Assembly (NCBI GenBank): GCA_031732755.1
Contig: JAVMKI010000052.1
Location: 1-64,000 of the forward strand
From: Contendibacter sp031732755
GTDB taxonomy: Bacteria > Pseudomonadota > Gammaproteobacteria > Competibacterales > Competibacteraceae
Length of the DNA: 64,000 nucleotides
Reading direction: 5' to 3'
Positions 52,858 through 59,986 of the stretch are shown piece by piece. The notes beneath the pieces are model-generated. The model was not told the DNA's origin. It searched no databases and saw only the letters and a program-made list of their open reading frames with translations. How positions within the stretch are numbered: the stretch's first letter is position 1; the number at the start of each line of letters is the position of its first letter. A program made the translations under genes and the position numbers.

Positions 52858-54189
52858 ATGAAAATCACTCTATTTGGCTCTGGTTACGTCGGGCTGGTCA
52901 CCGGCGCCTGTTTCGCCGAGGTCGGCAACGACGTGCTGTGCGTGGATGTGGACCCGCGCAAGGTAGCCATGCTACAGCGCGGCGAAATTCCCATCCACGA
53001 ACCGGGCCTCGACGACGTGGTGCGGCGCAATGGCGCCAGCGGCCGGTTGCGTTTCACCACCGACATGGCTGAAGGCGTCGCCCACGGATTGTTTCAGTTC
53101 ATCGCCGTCGGCACTCCACCGGACGAGGATGGTTCCGCCGATCTCCAGCACGTGCGCGCCGTGGCCCGCTCCATCGGTCAGCACCTCGACGATTACCGCG
53201 TGGTGGTCAACAAATCCACCGTGCCGGTGGGTACCGCCGACGTGGTGCGCGAAACCATTGCCGCCGCGCTCGCCGAACGCGGCCTGAACATCCCGTTCTC
53301 GGTGGTTTCCAACCCGGAATTCCTCAAGGAAGGCGTCGCGGTGCAAGACTTCATGCGGCCCGACCGGATCATCGTTGGCAGCGACGATCACCGCGCCACC
53401 CTGTTGTTGCGCAACCTGTACGCGCCGTTCAATCGTAACCGCGACCGGCTGATCGAGATGGACGTGCGCTCGGCGGAGCTGACCAAATACGCCGCCAACG
53501 CCATGCTGGCCACCAAGATCAGCTTCATGAACGAGATGGCCAACCTGGCCGAGCGACTGGGGGCCGACATCGAAAAGGTGCGGATCGGTATCGGCGCCGA
53601 CCCGCGCATCGGTTATCACTTTATCTATCCGGGCGCGGGATACGGCGGCTCCTGTTTCCCCAAGGACGTCAAGGCGCTGGAATACACTGCTCGCTCCGTG
53701 ACCTACGATGCCGCCTTGTTGAAAGCGGTTGAAGCGGTCAACCAACAGCAAAAAACCGTGCTGTTCGCCAAGATTCGCCACCATTTCAGGGGCGATTTAC
53801 GCGGGCGCACCTTCGCCCTATGGGGACTGGCGTTCAAGCCTGGCACCGACGACATGCGCGAGGCACCCAGCCGCAACCTGCTGGAAGCCCTTTGGGAAGC
53901 CGGTTGCACGGTGCGGGCCCACGATCCGGCGGCGATGAACGAAGCCCGCCGTCTGTATGGCGAACGGCCCGATTTTCAGTTATGCGATAACCCGATGGAA
54001 GCGCTCACCGGCGCCGACGCGTTGGTGATCGTGACGGAGTGGATCTTGTTCCGCAGCCCCGATTTCGACGCGATCCGCCAACGGCTTCGGCAACCCGTGA
54101 TTTTCGACGGCCGCAACCTTTACGATCCCGAATACCTGCGCGAGCAAGGCCTTACCTATTACGCCATCGGCCGTGGCGAAAAGGCATGA
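52858..54189 (+). CDS. ugd: UDP-glucose 6-dehydrogenase
   Basis: Makes UDP-glucuronate from UDP-glucose with two NAD+. 443 residues. Rossmann FGSGYVGLVTGACFAE, NKSTVPVGTAD, catalytic C266 in GYGGSCFPKDVKAL, and C-terminal FALWGLAFKPGTDDMREAPS. Its product is the expected substrate of the glucuronate-epimerase-like enzyme at 6042. 256 bp of non-coding sequence precede it, holding the promoters of it and the divergent rhodanese gene; a TAGAAT -10 is visible near 52772. Confidence 0.96.
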   Translation: MKITLFGSGYVGLVTGACFAEVGNDVLCVDVDPRKVAMLQRGEIPIHEPGLDDVVRRNGASGRLRFTTDMAEGVAHGLFQFIAVGTPPDEDGSADLQHVRAVARSIGQHLDDYRVVVNKSTVPVGTADVVRETIAAALAERGLNIPFSVVSNPEFLKEGVAVQDFMRPDRIIVGSDDHRATLLLRNLYAPFNRNRDRLIEMDVRSAELTKYAANAMLATKISFMNEMANLAERLGADIEKVRIGIGADPRIGYHFIYPGAGYGGSCFPKDVKALEYTARSVTYDAALLKAVEAVNQQQKTVLFAKIRHHFRGDLRGRTFALWGLAFKPGTDDMREAPSRNLLEALWEAGCTVRAHDPAAMNEARRLYGERPDFQLCDNPMEALTGADALVIVTEWILFRSPDFDAIRQRLRQPVIFDGRNLYDPEYLREQGLTYYAIGRGEKA

Positions 54190-54295
54190 GCCATCCCCGT
54201 TAGCTTTGCTGGTTCTCCCCGCCGGTCCCATTCCCGTCGTTGGGGCGCCGAACCAACGAATCGCGGGTCTTTTACTGGAAATGGCTGCCCAGGTG

Positions 54296-54323
54296 TTGGC
54301 AAAGCGCGGCAATGCGGTACAAT
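54296..54323 (+). promoter_or_regulatory. tRNA-Ser promoter
   Basis: -35 TTGGCA (54296-54301), 16-bp spacer, -10 TACAAT (54318-54323), 37 bp upstream of the tRNA 5' end. Confidence 0.7.
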
Positions 54324-54360
54324 GATCGTTCTTTCGCGTTCGTTGCATATCAATCCTCCC

Positions 54361-54453
54361 GGAGAGGTACCGAAGCGGTCACAACGGCGCCGACTCGAAA
54401 TCGGATGGGGGCTTAGCCGCCCCACGTGGGTTCGAATCCCACCCTCTCCGCCA
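54361..54453 (+). tRNA. tRNA-Ser (anticodon CGA)
   Basis: 93 bases including encoded CCA, with the long class II variable arm (TGGGGGCTTAGCCGCCCCA). Acceptor GGAGAGG/CCTCTCC, anticodon loop CTCGAAA, T-loop GTTCGAATC. Downstream the sequence changes from housekeeping to accessory genes, as often happens at tRNA integration sites, but I found no repeated copy of its 3' end. Confidence 0.97.
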
Positions 54454-54728
54454 AATCCACGGCCTACGCCACGTTGTCGTAGTCTCCTCAAGGTTCACGA
54501 TTCGGACTGTAGCGATAGCGTGGTTGGAATGCGATCAGCCGCACTCCATGGGTGCTCCACGTTGAGCCAACCCACTAGCGTTTTCAGATGCCGCGAATCG
54601 ACCCCACCCCAGGGCGCGTCATCAATAAGTACCGAACCCTAGGCACCAACAAGATGCTCAAACGGATGCTTGCCATCGCTCACGCCGCTTAGCATGGCAT
54701 TGGACCATTCCCACGTCTCGGTGCCTCC

Positions 54729-55181
54729 ATGAAGGTTCAATTCAAGTTCTTCTTGCTTGGGCTTCTTACTGCGGGACTGCTCTTCGTCTGCGCTTTTTTC
54801 TCTCTCCTCCTCGTGGTTGACGATCAACCAACCATTTTCAGGGAACAGCGTTTGCCATCCGGCAAGACCATTAAAGTCATGTCTTTTCATCTCGCGTGGG
54901 GTGATGACCACGGTAATCGGCTTCCTGACGAGGACACCCTCGCGCTTGAGTACGTCTCGTCAATTCCAGGCGCGGACCAAGTGTTGAAAAACCAAGAGGC
55001 CATGGAAGTCTTTGCATTGGTTCATGCTGCCTCCGAGCAATGGGGATTCAAAAGCGCCACGCTATCGGCATTTCCCACAACCGCTCGTAAAGGCCAGTAC
55101 GACATTTTCGTTTTTAAGCAGGCTTCGAATGGGTCATGGTCTTTTCAGCGTTCACCCGCAAAAGTTCACATCAATGACTAG
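54729..55181 (+). CDS. Orphan membrane-anchored protein, unknown function
   Basis: 150 residues. Short basic N-terminus (MKVQFK), then a hydrophobic segment FFLLGLLTAGLLFVCAFFSL that is a membrane anchor or uncleaved signal. The extracytoplasmic part has no motif that I know; it is weakly acidic in the middle (WGDDHGNRLPDEDTL) and ends in a predicted beta strand region (QYDIFVFKQASNGSWSFQRS). The bases are less GC-rich than the flanking operons and no neighbour shares its direction, so it may be a recent arrival beside the tRNA. Confidence 0.6.
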   Translation: MKVQFKFFLLGLLTAGLLFVCAFFSLLLVVDDQPTIFREQRLPSGKTIKVMSFHLAWGDDHGNRLPDEDTLALEYVSSIPGADQVLKNQEAMEVFALVHAASEQWGFKSATLSAFPTTARKGQYDIFVFKQASNGSWSFQRSPAKVHIND

Positions 55182-55307
55182 CCAGTTCGCTGGAGACACA
55201 CAACGGTCTTATCTCTCGGTTATCAACCGGACTGCCCGTTAGCGGCATTGGCGGGCTACTTCCACGCATCGCATTTCGGCGGCCATGACTTTACTTTGGA
55301 CGGGGGC

Positions 55308-56386
55308 TAAGTAGCTCATCAAAAGAAATCAGGTAATATTTTTGTCGAATTGACGGGAGGGGATCGGGGGCGATGAAGCGAATTCGGCCGTTGAGCGAAG
55401 CGGAGTGCGAAGCGCTGCGGGCAGTCTGGAAAGACGGGCTGAACAGCCGAGTACGGCAGCGGGCGCAGGCGGTGTATCTGGCCCATCGGGGGTATGGGCG
55501 GATCGCCCTGTCTTTGTTGTTCGAAGTGGATGTGGACACGATCAGCGCCTGGCTGGACGGGTGGGAGCGGGACGGTCTATGCGGGCTGGACGACGAGCCG
55601 CGTTCGGGACGGCCCCGGATTTATACGCCCGCCGAGGAAGGGCAGTTGTGCCAGTGGCTGGATGAGAAGCCGCGCCAGCTCAAACAGGCGCAAGCGCAGC
55701 TAGCGCAAGCGACGGGCAAACCGGCCAGTTGGCAAACTGGTGTATCGGATCGTCAAAAAAAGCCTATCGCTGGAAGCGGTGCCGGCGACGGGCTAAAGGC
55801 CCCCGCGACGCAGCCGCTTTTCGCACAGCGCACACGCGCTTGAATAAACTCCGACAAGGCCATGCCCAAGGGGTGATCGAGTTGTTTTATTTCGACCAAA
55901 GCGGTTTCAGTCTTACCCCGGCCATTCCCTATGCCTGGCAGCGGCGTGGAAAGACCATGGCCCTTCCCAGCGCCGCCAACCTGCGCGTGAATGTCTTGGG
56001 ATTTATGAGTCCCACGAACCAAAGCCAGTTTCAGACCGTCACCGGCACGGTGATCTCCGCCACGGTCATCGCCGCCTTGGACGCCTTCGCCGCGTAAACC
56101 GCCCAGGCCATGAAGCTCCGCTTGGTCGTCCTCGACAATGCCCCCATCCATACCAGCCACGCCTTTCAGGTCCGCATCCTGGACTGGTTTCGACAGGGCG
56201 TCGGCTTGCACTGGTTGCCGCCCTACAGCCCCGAACTCAACCTCATCGAAATCCTCTGGCGCAAAATCAAGTACGAATGGCTCCCACCCAGGGCCTATCT
56301 CGGCTTCGATCACCTCAAATCCGAACTCCAAACCATCCTCAATCAGTTCGAATCAAAATACCAGATAACTTTTGGATAAGTACTTA
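55308..56386 (+). mobile_element. IS630-family (Tc1/mariner-like) insertion sequence, decayed
   Basis: About 1.08 kb. Ends are imperfect inverted repeats: left 55308-55344 (TAAGTAGCTCATCAAAAG...), right 56354-56386 (...CTTTTGGATAAGTACTTA). The outermost six bases TAAGTA/TACTTA pair perfectly and end in TA, the target duplicated by this family. The inside is one transposase gene with disruptions. Confidence 0.85.
55373..56379 (+). pseudogene. IS630-family transposase, inactivated
   Basis: N-terminal helix-turn-helix part (MKRIRPLSEAECEALRAVW to LCQWLDEKPRQLKQAQA) in one frame to about 55720. Around 55722-55760 the expected next segment (LVYRIVKKSLS) appears in a second frame, and after the A7 run at 55755-55761 the sequence continues in a third (YRWKRCRRRAKGPRD, then YFDQSGFSLTPAIPYAWQRRG with a catalytic Asp). 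An in-frame TAA at 56095 then interrupts before LVVLDNAPIHTSH (second Asp) and LPPYSPELNLIEILWR (final Glu). All three DDE acids are still present. Two shifts plus a stop make programmed frameshifting an unlikely explanation. Confidence 0.85.
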
Positions 56387-56460
56387 GGTTTAACTTTGGC
56401 TCTCGGGTGGAAGGTCAACATCATGTCTGAGAGCAACACCATTTTGTGGGATATGGTAAT

Positions 56461-56979
56461 TTAGTAAAACTCCACTGGATAAGCTCCTGACAGTACATCG
56501 GCCACCTTGATCTTCCGACGCCCAAACAGATTGGTGTATAAAATTTTAATATTCCTGACTGGGCCCCACGGTATATCCCACCAGCCAAATAGAAGATTAA
56601 ACAACATTGAAAAGGTTCCATGGAGTTCTGAGCTAATGGATCCGCGAATATGCCATTTTCCAGGTAACTCCACGGGGCCGAAGACCCAATAATATCGAAC
56701 CAGCAGGGTTTCTTTGCCGATAGGGTCATTCTCGTAGCCATACCGGAGATTGATACCGACAGCCAACATATTCCTATTGGCAAGTATCCAACCCAATAGA
56801 GGGTCTTTGGATTTCCCTTTCCGCGCCCGATCTATGAAAAGGTAAGCCAAAGTGGCGATTAACAGAGCGGTACCACAGAATCCCTTTTGCAAGGCATCGG
56901 TGGAATCACCCGCTTGGTAACTCGTAAATGATACGCCAAAACATACGGCCATCATTGCAAGCGATAGAAAGTATCCCAT
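56461..56979 (-). CDS. Orphan membrane protein, unknown function
   Basis: 172 residues. Two hydrophobic segments near the N-terminus (YFLSLAMMAVCFGVSFTSY, FCGTALLIATLAYLFI) with the basic RARKGKSKD after the second, so the remainder is probably cytoplasmic. The C-terminal two thirds are aromatic-rich (VRYYWVFGPVELPGKWHIRG, LLFGWWDIPWGPVRNIKILY). No family recognised. The base composition is lower in GC than the surroundings; it points back towards the insertion sequence. Confidence 0.6.
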   Translation of the reverse strand: MGYFLSLAMMAVCFGVSFTSYQAGDSTDALQKGFCGTALLIATLAYLFIDRARKGKSKDPLLGWILANRNMLAVGINLRYGYENDPIGKETLLVRYYWVFGPVELPGKWHIRGSISSELHGTFSMLFNLLFGWWDIPWGPVRNIKILYTNLFGRRKIKVADVLSGAYPVEFY

Positions 56980-57298
56980 TCGTCATACCTTTACATGAAA
57001 TATTCCTGAAGGATGGTGTCGGATAGCATTGCATCAGCAACCAGCGTTGAGGCTACCGCGACTGCGGAAACCCACCACCCACCGGCAGAGCCATGGCCAA
57101 GGCGGCATTAAAGACCGCCTGTTCCACGCCGGTCCAACCCGCCGAGGGTCTTCAGGCACGACCATTCTTAGTTCCGATGCGCTCAATCATCATTTTCGCC
57201 ATCGCTCCGCATCCAAATAACGTGCGCCGACGCATAGTTAAAAGGGAGGTTGCGATTAGCGACCACCACCCTAAACTCCATGCTTGAGGAACGAGACC
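56980..57298. other. 319-bp non-coding region
   Basis: No gene supported on either strand. Short frames occur (for example 57093-57287, +) but lack a ribosome site or a recognisable motif. Possibly a degraded remnant, given the neighbouring insertion sequence. Confidence 0.5.
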
Positions 57299-57700
57299 AT
57301 GAACGAGTCCGCGAACATTGCAACAGTGCAACGCCTTTATGCCGACTTCGGGCGCGGCGACATCCCGGCCCTGCTGGCGGCCCTTGATCCGGAAGTCGAC
57401 TGGATCAACGCCGGGCCGAGCATCATCGCGTATGCCGGCACACGTCACGGTCTGGCGCAAGTGCGCGAGTTTTTTGCCACGCTTGCGGCGAGCATCGAGG
57501 TGCGGACCTTCGAACCACGCGAATTCATCGCCCAAGGCGATCGCGTCGTCACGTTGGGCCGTTGGACCGGCCAGGTCAAAGTCACCGGACGGGAATACGC
57601 CAGCGATTGGGCCATGACGTGGACGGTCGTCAACGACCGAGTGACCGCGTTCCAGTCCTACGAAGACACCGCTGCCATCGCCGCCGCCTTTGCTGGATAG
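57299..57700 (+). CDS. SnoaL-like/NTF2-fold protein
   Basis: 133 residues from the ATG at 57299 (GAGGA upstream). The pattern VQRLYADFGRGDIPALLAAL, DPEVDWINAG and VREFFATLAASIEV is the nuclear-transport-factor-2 fold of ketosteroid-isomerase-like proteins, which typically bind small hydrophobic molecules or act as isomerases and hydrolases. The centre DWAMTWTVVNDRVTAFQSYEDT fits the closing strands. The substrate is unknown. First of three small stand-alone genes preceding an ECF sigma factor. Confidence 0.85.
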   Translation: MNESANIATVQRLYADFGRGDIPALLAALDPEVDWINAGPSIIAYAGTRHGLAQVREFFATLAASIEVRTFEPREFIAQGDRVVTLGRWTGQVKVTGREYASDWAMTWTVVNDRVTAFQSYEDTAAIAAAFAG

Positions 57701-57749
57701 ATTGCAGCGTCCCCATGTTTCGCATTCATGGTAATTTTGAGAGGTGCTG

Positions 57750-58049
57750 ATGAACCCGACCCTGCATGTCGTCGCCCGCATTACCGCGCGCCCGGATACG
57801 GTGGCCGAGACGCAAACCCTGTTGCAAGGCTTGCTCGAACCCACCCGCCGAGAACCGGGCTGCCTGCGTTATACCCTACTGCGCAATCCCGCCGATCCGA
57901 CCGATTTCACCTTCGTGGAAGAATGGGCCGATCAGGCGGCATTGGATGTCCATCTTGCCTCGCCACACGTACAGGTAGCCCTGGCCGAGGGATCCCGCCT
58001 GCTGGCGGCGGCACCCGATATCCGCGCCTATACCGTAATCGACGCATAG
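57750..58049 (+). CDS. Antibiotic biosynthesis monooxygenase (ABM)-domain protein
   Basis: 99 residues from the ATG at 57750 (GAGAGGTG upstream). Ferredoxin-like ABM fold: LHVVARITARPDTVAETQTL, REPGCLRYTLLRNPADPTDF and FVEEWADQAALDVHLASPHV. Small members include quinol monooxygenases (YgiN) and cofactor-free oxygenases that respond to quinones or oxidants. 49 bp after the SnoaL-like gene. Confidence 0.9.
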   Translation: MNPTLHVVARITARPDTVAETQTLLQGLLEPTRREPGCLRYTLLRNPADPTDFTFVEEWADQAALDVHLASPHVQVALAEGSRLLAAAPDIRAYTVIDA

Positions 58050-58185
58050 GAATACGGTGAGAAACAAGCCATGGCGGCATATGTACTGGCCAGTGGAAAC
58101 AGGGGACGCTGATTGGCGTGTGGGACGCGCCCGCGCTCGCTTTCGCTGGCATGGCTTCAAACACTGAATCTTAAGAGATCGGCCC

Positions 58186-58590
58186 ATGACTCCAGAAACA
58201 GCGCGTGATGTGGCCCTGCGACTGATCCAGTTCCTGGAAACTGGCGACGTGTCGCTGGGTTTGTTTACCGACGACGTATTTTGCGATTTCACCCTGCCGC
58301 TGTGGCGACTGCAAGCGCAAGGTTTGGAGCCAGTGGTGGCGTTGCGCCGCCACGGTCATCCCGGCCCGAGCCGGGTTCCGCGTTGGCGTTGCGATCCTAC
58401 CCCCACCGGGTTCGTCCTGGAAGTCGAAGAACGGTGGGAACAAGCCGGCGAATCCTGGTATTGCCGGGAGCTGATCCGCGCCGGGGTGACCGGCGAGTCC
58501 ATCGCCGAGATCGCCGTCTATTGTACCGGCGACTGGAATGCCGCCCGCCAGGCCGAGCACCAGCGGGCGGTGCGTCTGTTGCGGCCGTAG
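58186..58590 (+). CDS. NTF2/SnoaL-like protein
   Basis: 134 residues. Begins TPETARDVALRLIQFLETGD, then DDVFCDFTLPLWRLQAQG and, near the end, WYCRELIRAGVTGESIAEIA, a ketosteroid-isomerase-like layout with aromatic residues lining a probable pocket. It differs clearly from the protein at 57299, so this is not a simple duplication. 136 bp follow the ABM gene, so it may have its own promoter. Confidence 0.75.
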   Translation: MTPETARDVALRLIQFLETGDVSLGLFTDDVFCDFTLPLWRLQAQGLEPVVALRRHGHPGPSRVPRWRCDPTPTGFVLEVEERWEQAGESWYCRELIRAGVTGESIAEIAVYCTGDWNAARQAEHQRAVRLLRP

Positions 58591-58664
58591 CTCACTCAGG
58601 CGGATGCGGCCAGACACCCCTTTGGGTGGAAAACCCGCTTATTGCCGGCGATTACCGGCGGCAC

Positions 58665-58696
58665 CCGTTGTCGCTGCTAGGGACAACGGCTAGAAT
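58665..58696 (+). promoter_or_regulatory. ECF sigma operon promoter with inverted repeat
   Basis: -35 TTGTCG (58668-58673), 17-bp spacer, -10 TAGAAT (58691-58696). A perfect 8-bp inverted repeat CCGTTGTC/GACAACGG (58665-58672, 58682-58689) covers the -35 and most of the spacer. It looks like a housekeeping promoter under a dimeric regulator rather than an ECF self-promoter. Confidence 0.55.
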
Positions 58697-58725
58697 TTTG
58701 GCGTATCGATCAAGGAATAGTGGAG

Positions 58726-59298
58726 ATGGTCACGCCAGCGCCGCCCGCTTCCCCAGATACCGAACCGTCGCTTGATGGATTGCTGGTCGCCACCGCCCGC
58801 GGCGACCGCCAGGCGTTCGCGAGGCTGTACCAACTCACCCAGGGCCGTCTGTATGCAACCGCTCTGGCGCTGTTGCGCCAGCAGGACGCGGCGGAAGAAG
58901 TCTTGCAGGAAACGTATCTGGCCATTTGGCGCACCGCGGGTCATTACCAGCCGACGCGCGCGCCGGCGCTGGTGTGGATGATGGCGATCACCCGTCACCG
59001 GGCCATTGAGGTGCTGCGGCGACGTCGGCGGACGCTGGAAACTGGCACCGAACCGCTCACCGAGGATATCCTGCAAATCCCTGATCCCCAACCGTCGCCA
59101 CTGACGGACCCCTTGGCGCACGCTATTCAGGACTGCATGCGGCGGCTGTCCACCGACCAGCACCAGGCAATCGGGCTGGCATTCTTCCACGGCCTCAGCC
59201 ACGAGGAACTGGCCGCGCGGCTGCAAACTCCCCTGGGTACGGTCAAAAGCTGGGTGCGGCGAGGCCTGCGGCAACTCAAGGAGTGCCTGGAGGCATGA
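58726..59298 (+). CDS. ECF-type RNA polymerase sigma factor
   Basis: 190 residues from the ATG at 58726, with AAGGA 9 bp upstream; a GTG at 58720 is possible. Region 2: FARLYQLTQGRLYATALALL and AEEVLQETYLAIWRTAGHY. Region 4: QAIGLAFFHGLSHEELAARL, then TPLGTVKSWVRRGLRQLKEC. Region 3 is absent, as in all ECF factors. The last four bases overlap the anti-sigma gene (ATGA). It is of the RpoE/ECF11-like type paired with cupin anti-sigma factors; the promoter it recognises cannot be told from this window. Confidence 0.93.
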   Translation: MVTPAPPASPDTEPSLDGLLVATARGDRQAFARLYQLTQGRLYATALALLRQQDAAEEVLQETYLAIWRTAGHYQPTRAPALVWMMAITRHRAIEVLRRRRRTLETGTEPLTEDILQIPDPQPSPLTDPLAHAIQDCMRRLSTDQHQAIGLAFFHGLSHEELAARLQTPLGTVKSWVRRGLRQLKECLEA

Positions 59299-59849
59299 AC
59301 AGGAACGACGCCGACCGCTTGGCGGGCGAGTACGTGCTCGGTACGCTGAATGGGCCGGAACTGGCCGAATTCGAAGCCGATCTGGCGCGCGACCCACAAT
59401 TGCAACGCCAGGTTGTCGCCTGGGAACGGCATCTGACCCCGCTGGCGACCTTGTTACCGGCGGTTACTCCGTCGGCAGTGGTGTGGAACGCCATCGCGGC
59501 GGCACTGGATACCGCTGGTCCACCCGCCACCGTGACCGTGCGGGCTCCGGAAGGTGAATGGCGGCGGTTAGGGCCGGGGGTGGAAATCAAGCTGCTGTTG
59601 GTGGATCGGGATGCCGGCTTCCAATCCTTTCTGCTACGGCTGGCGCCCGGCAGCCGATTGCCCGCTCACGACCACCATGTCACGGAGGAATGCATCCTGC
59701 TAGCGGGCGACATGCTGATCGGTGATCGCGCCTACGCGGCCGGTGATTACCACGCGGCGCTGCCCGGCTCGCGCCACGAGCCCATCTCCACCCGCAATGG
59801 TGGACTCGTGTTTCTGCGCGGTGAATTGCGGCCCGAATTGCTCGGCTGA
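59295..59849 (+). CDS. Cupin-containing anti-sigma factor (ChrR/RskA-like)
   Basis: 184 residues. The N-terminal segment DADRLAGEYVLGTLNGPELA with a conserved RQVVAWERHL is the sigma-binding domain of RskA/ChrR-type factors. Residues about 85-180 are a cupin with histidines in PAHDHHVTEECILLAGDML and SRHEPIS. In ChrR the zinc cupin senses singlet oxygen and lipid peroxides. No transmembrane helix, so it is cytoplasmic. I see no clear HxxxCxxC zinc motif in the N-terminal domain, unlike classical ZAS anti-sigmas. Confidence 0.88.
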   Translation: MNRNDADRLAGEYVLGTLNGPELAEFEADLARDPQLQRQVVAWERHLTPLATLLPAVTPSAVVWNAIAAALDTAGPPATVTVRAPEGEWRRLGPGVEIKLLLVDRDAGFQSFLLRLAPGSRLPAHDHHVTEECILLAGDMLIGDRAYAAGDYHAALPGSRHEPISTRNGGLVFLRGELRPELLG

Positions 59850-59986
59850 GCGCCCGCGCCCCAACAATAATGCGAGCATCCATAATCTCGCGCTGGACCA
59901 ACACGTCGAGGCCCGTGGGCCACTCGTTACCAGATACGGCCCAAGTGACGCGGTTGACCATCGGCGCCTAAACGCGAACCCTAAAC

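Noticed and set aside
54588..54692. 34-codon frame starting MPRIDPTPGRVINKYR
   Set aside because: Too short, no ribosome site and no family match; it could be a gene remnant, but that cannot be supported.
55755..55761. A7 run as a programmed frameshift site for the IS630 transposase
   Set aside because: A second frame change upstream and an in-frame stop downstream are also needed, so decay is simpler.
54361..57298. attR copy of the tRNA-Ser 3' end that would prove an integrated element
   Set aside because: No repeat of the T-arm/acceptor sequence was found downstream, so integration at this tRNA is not demonstrated.
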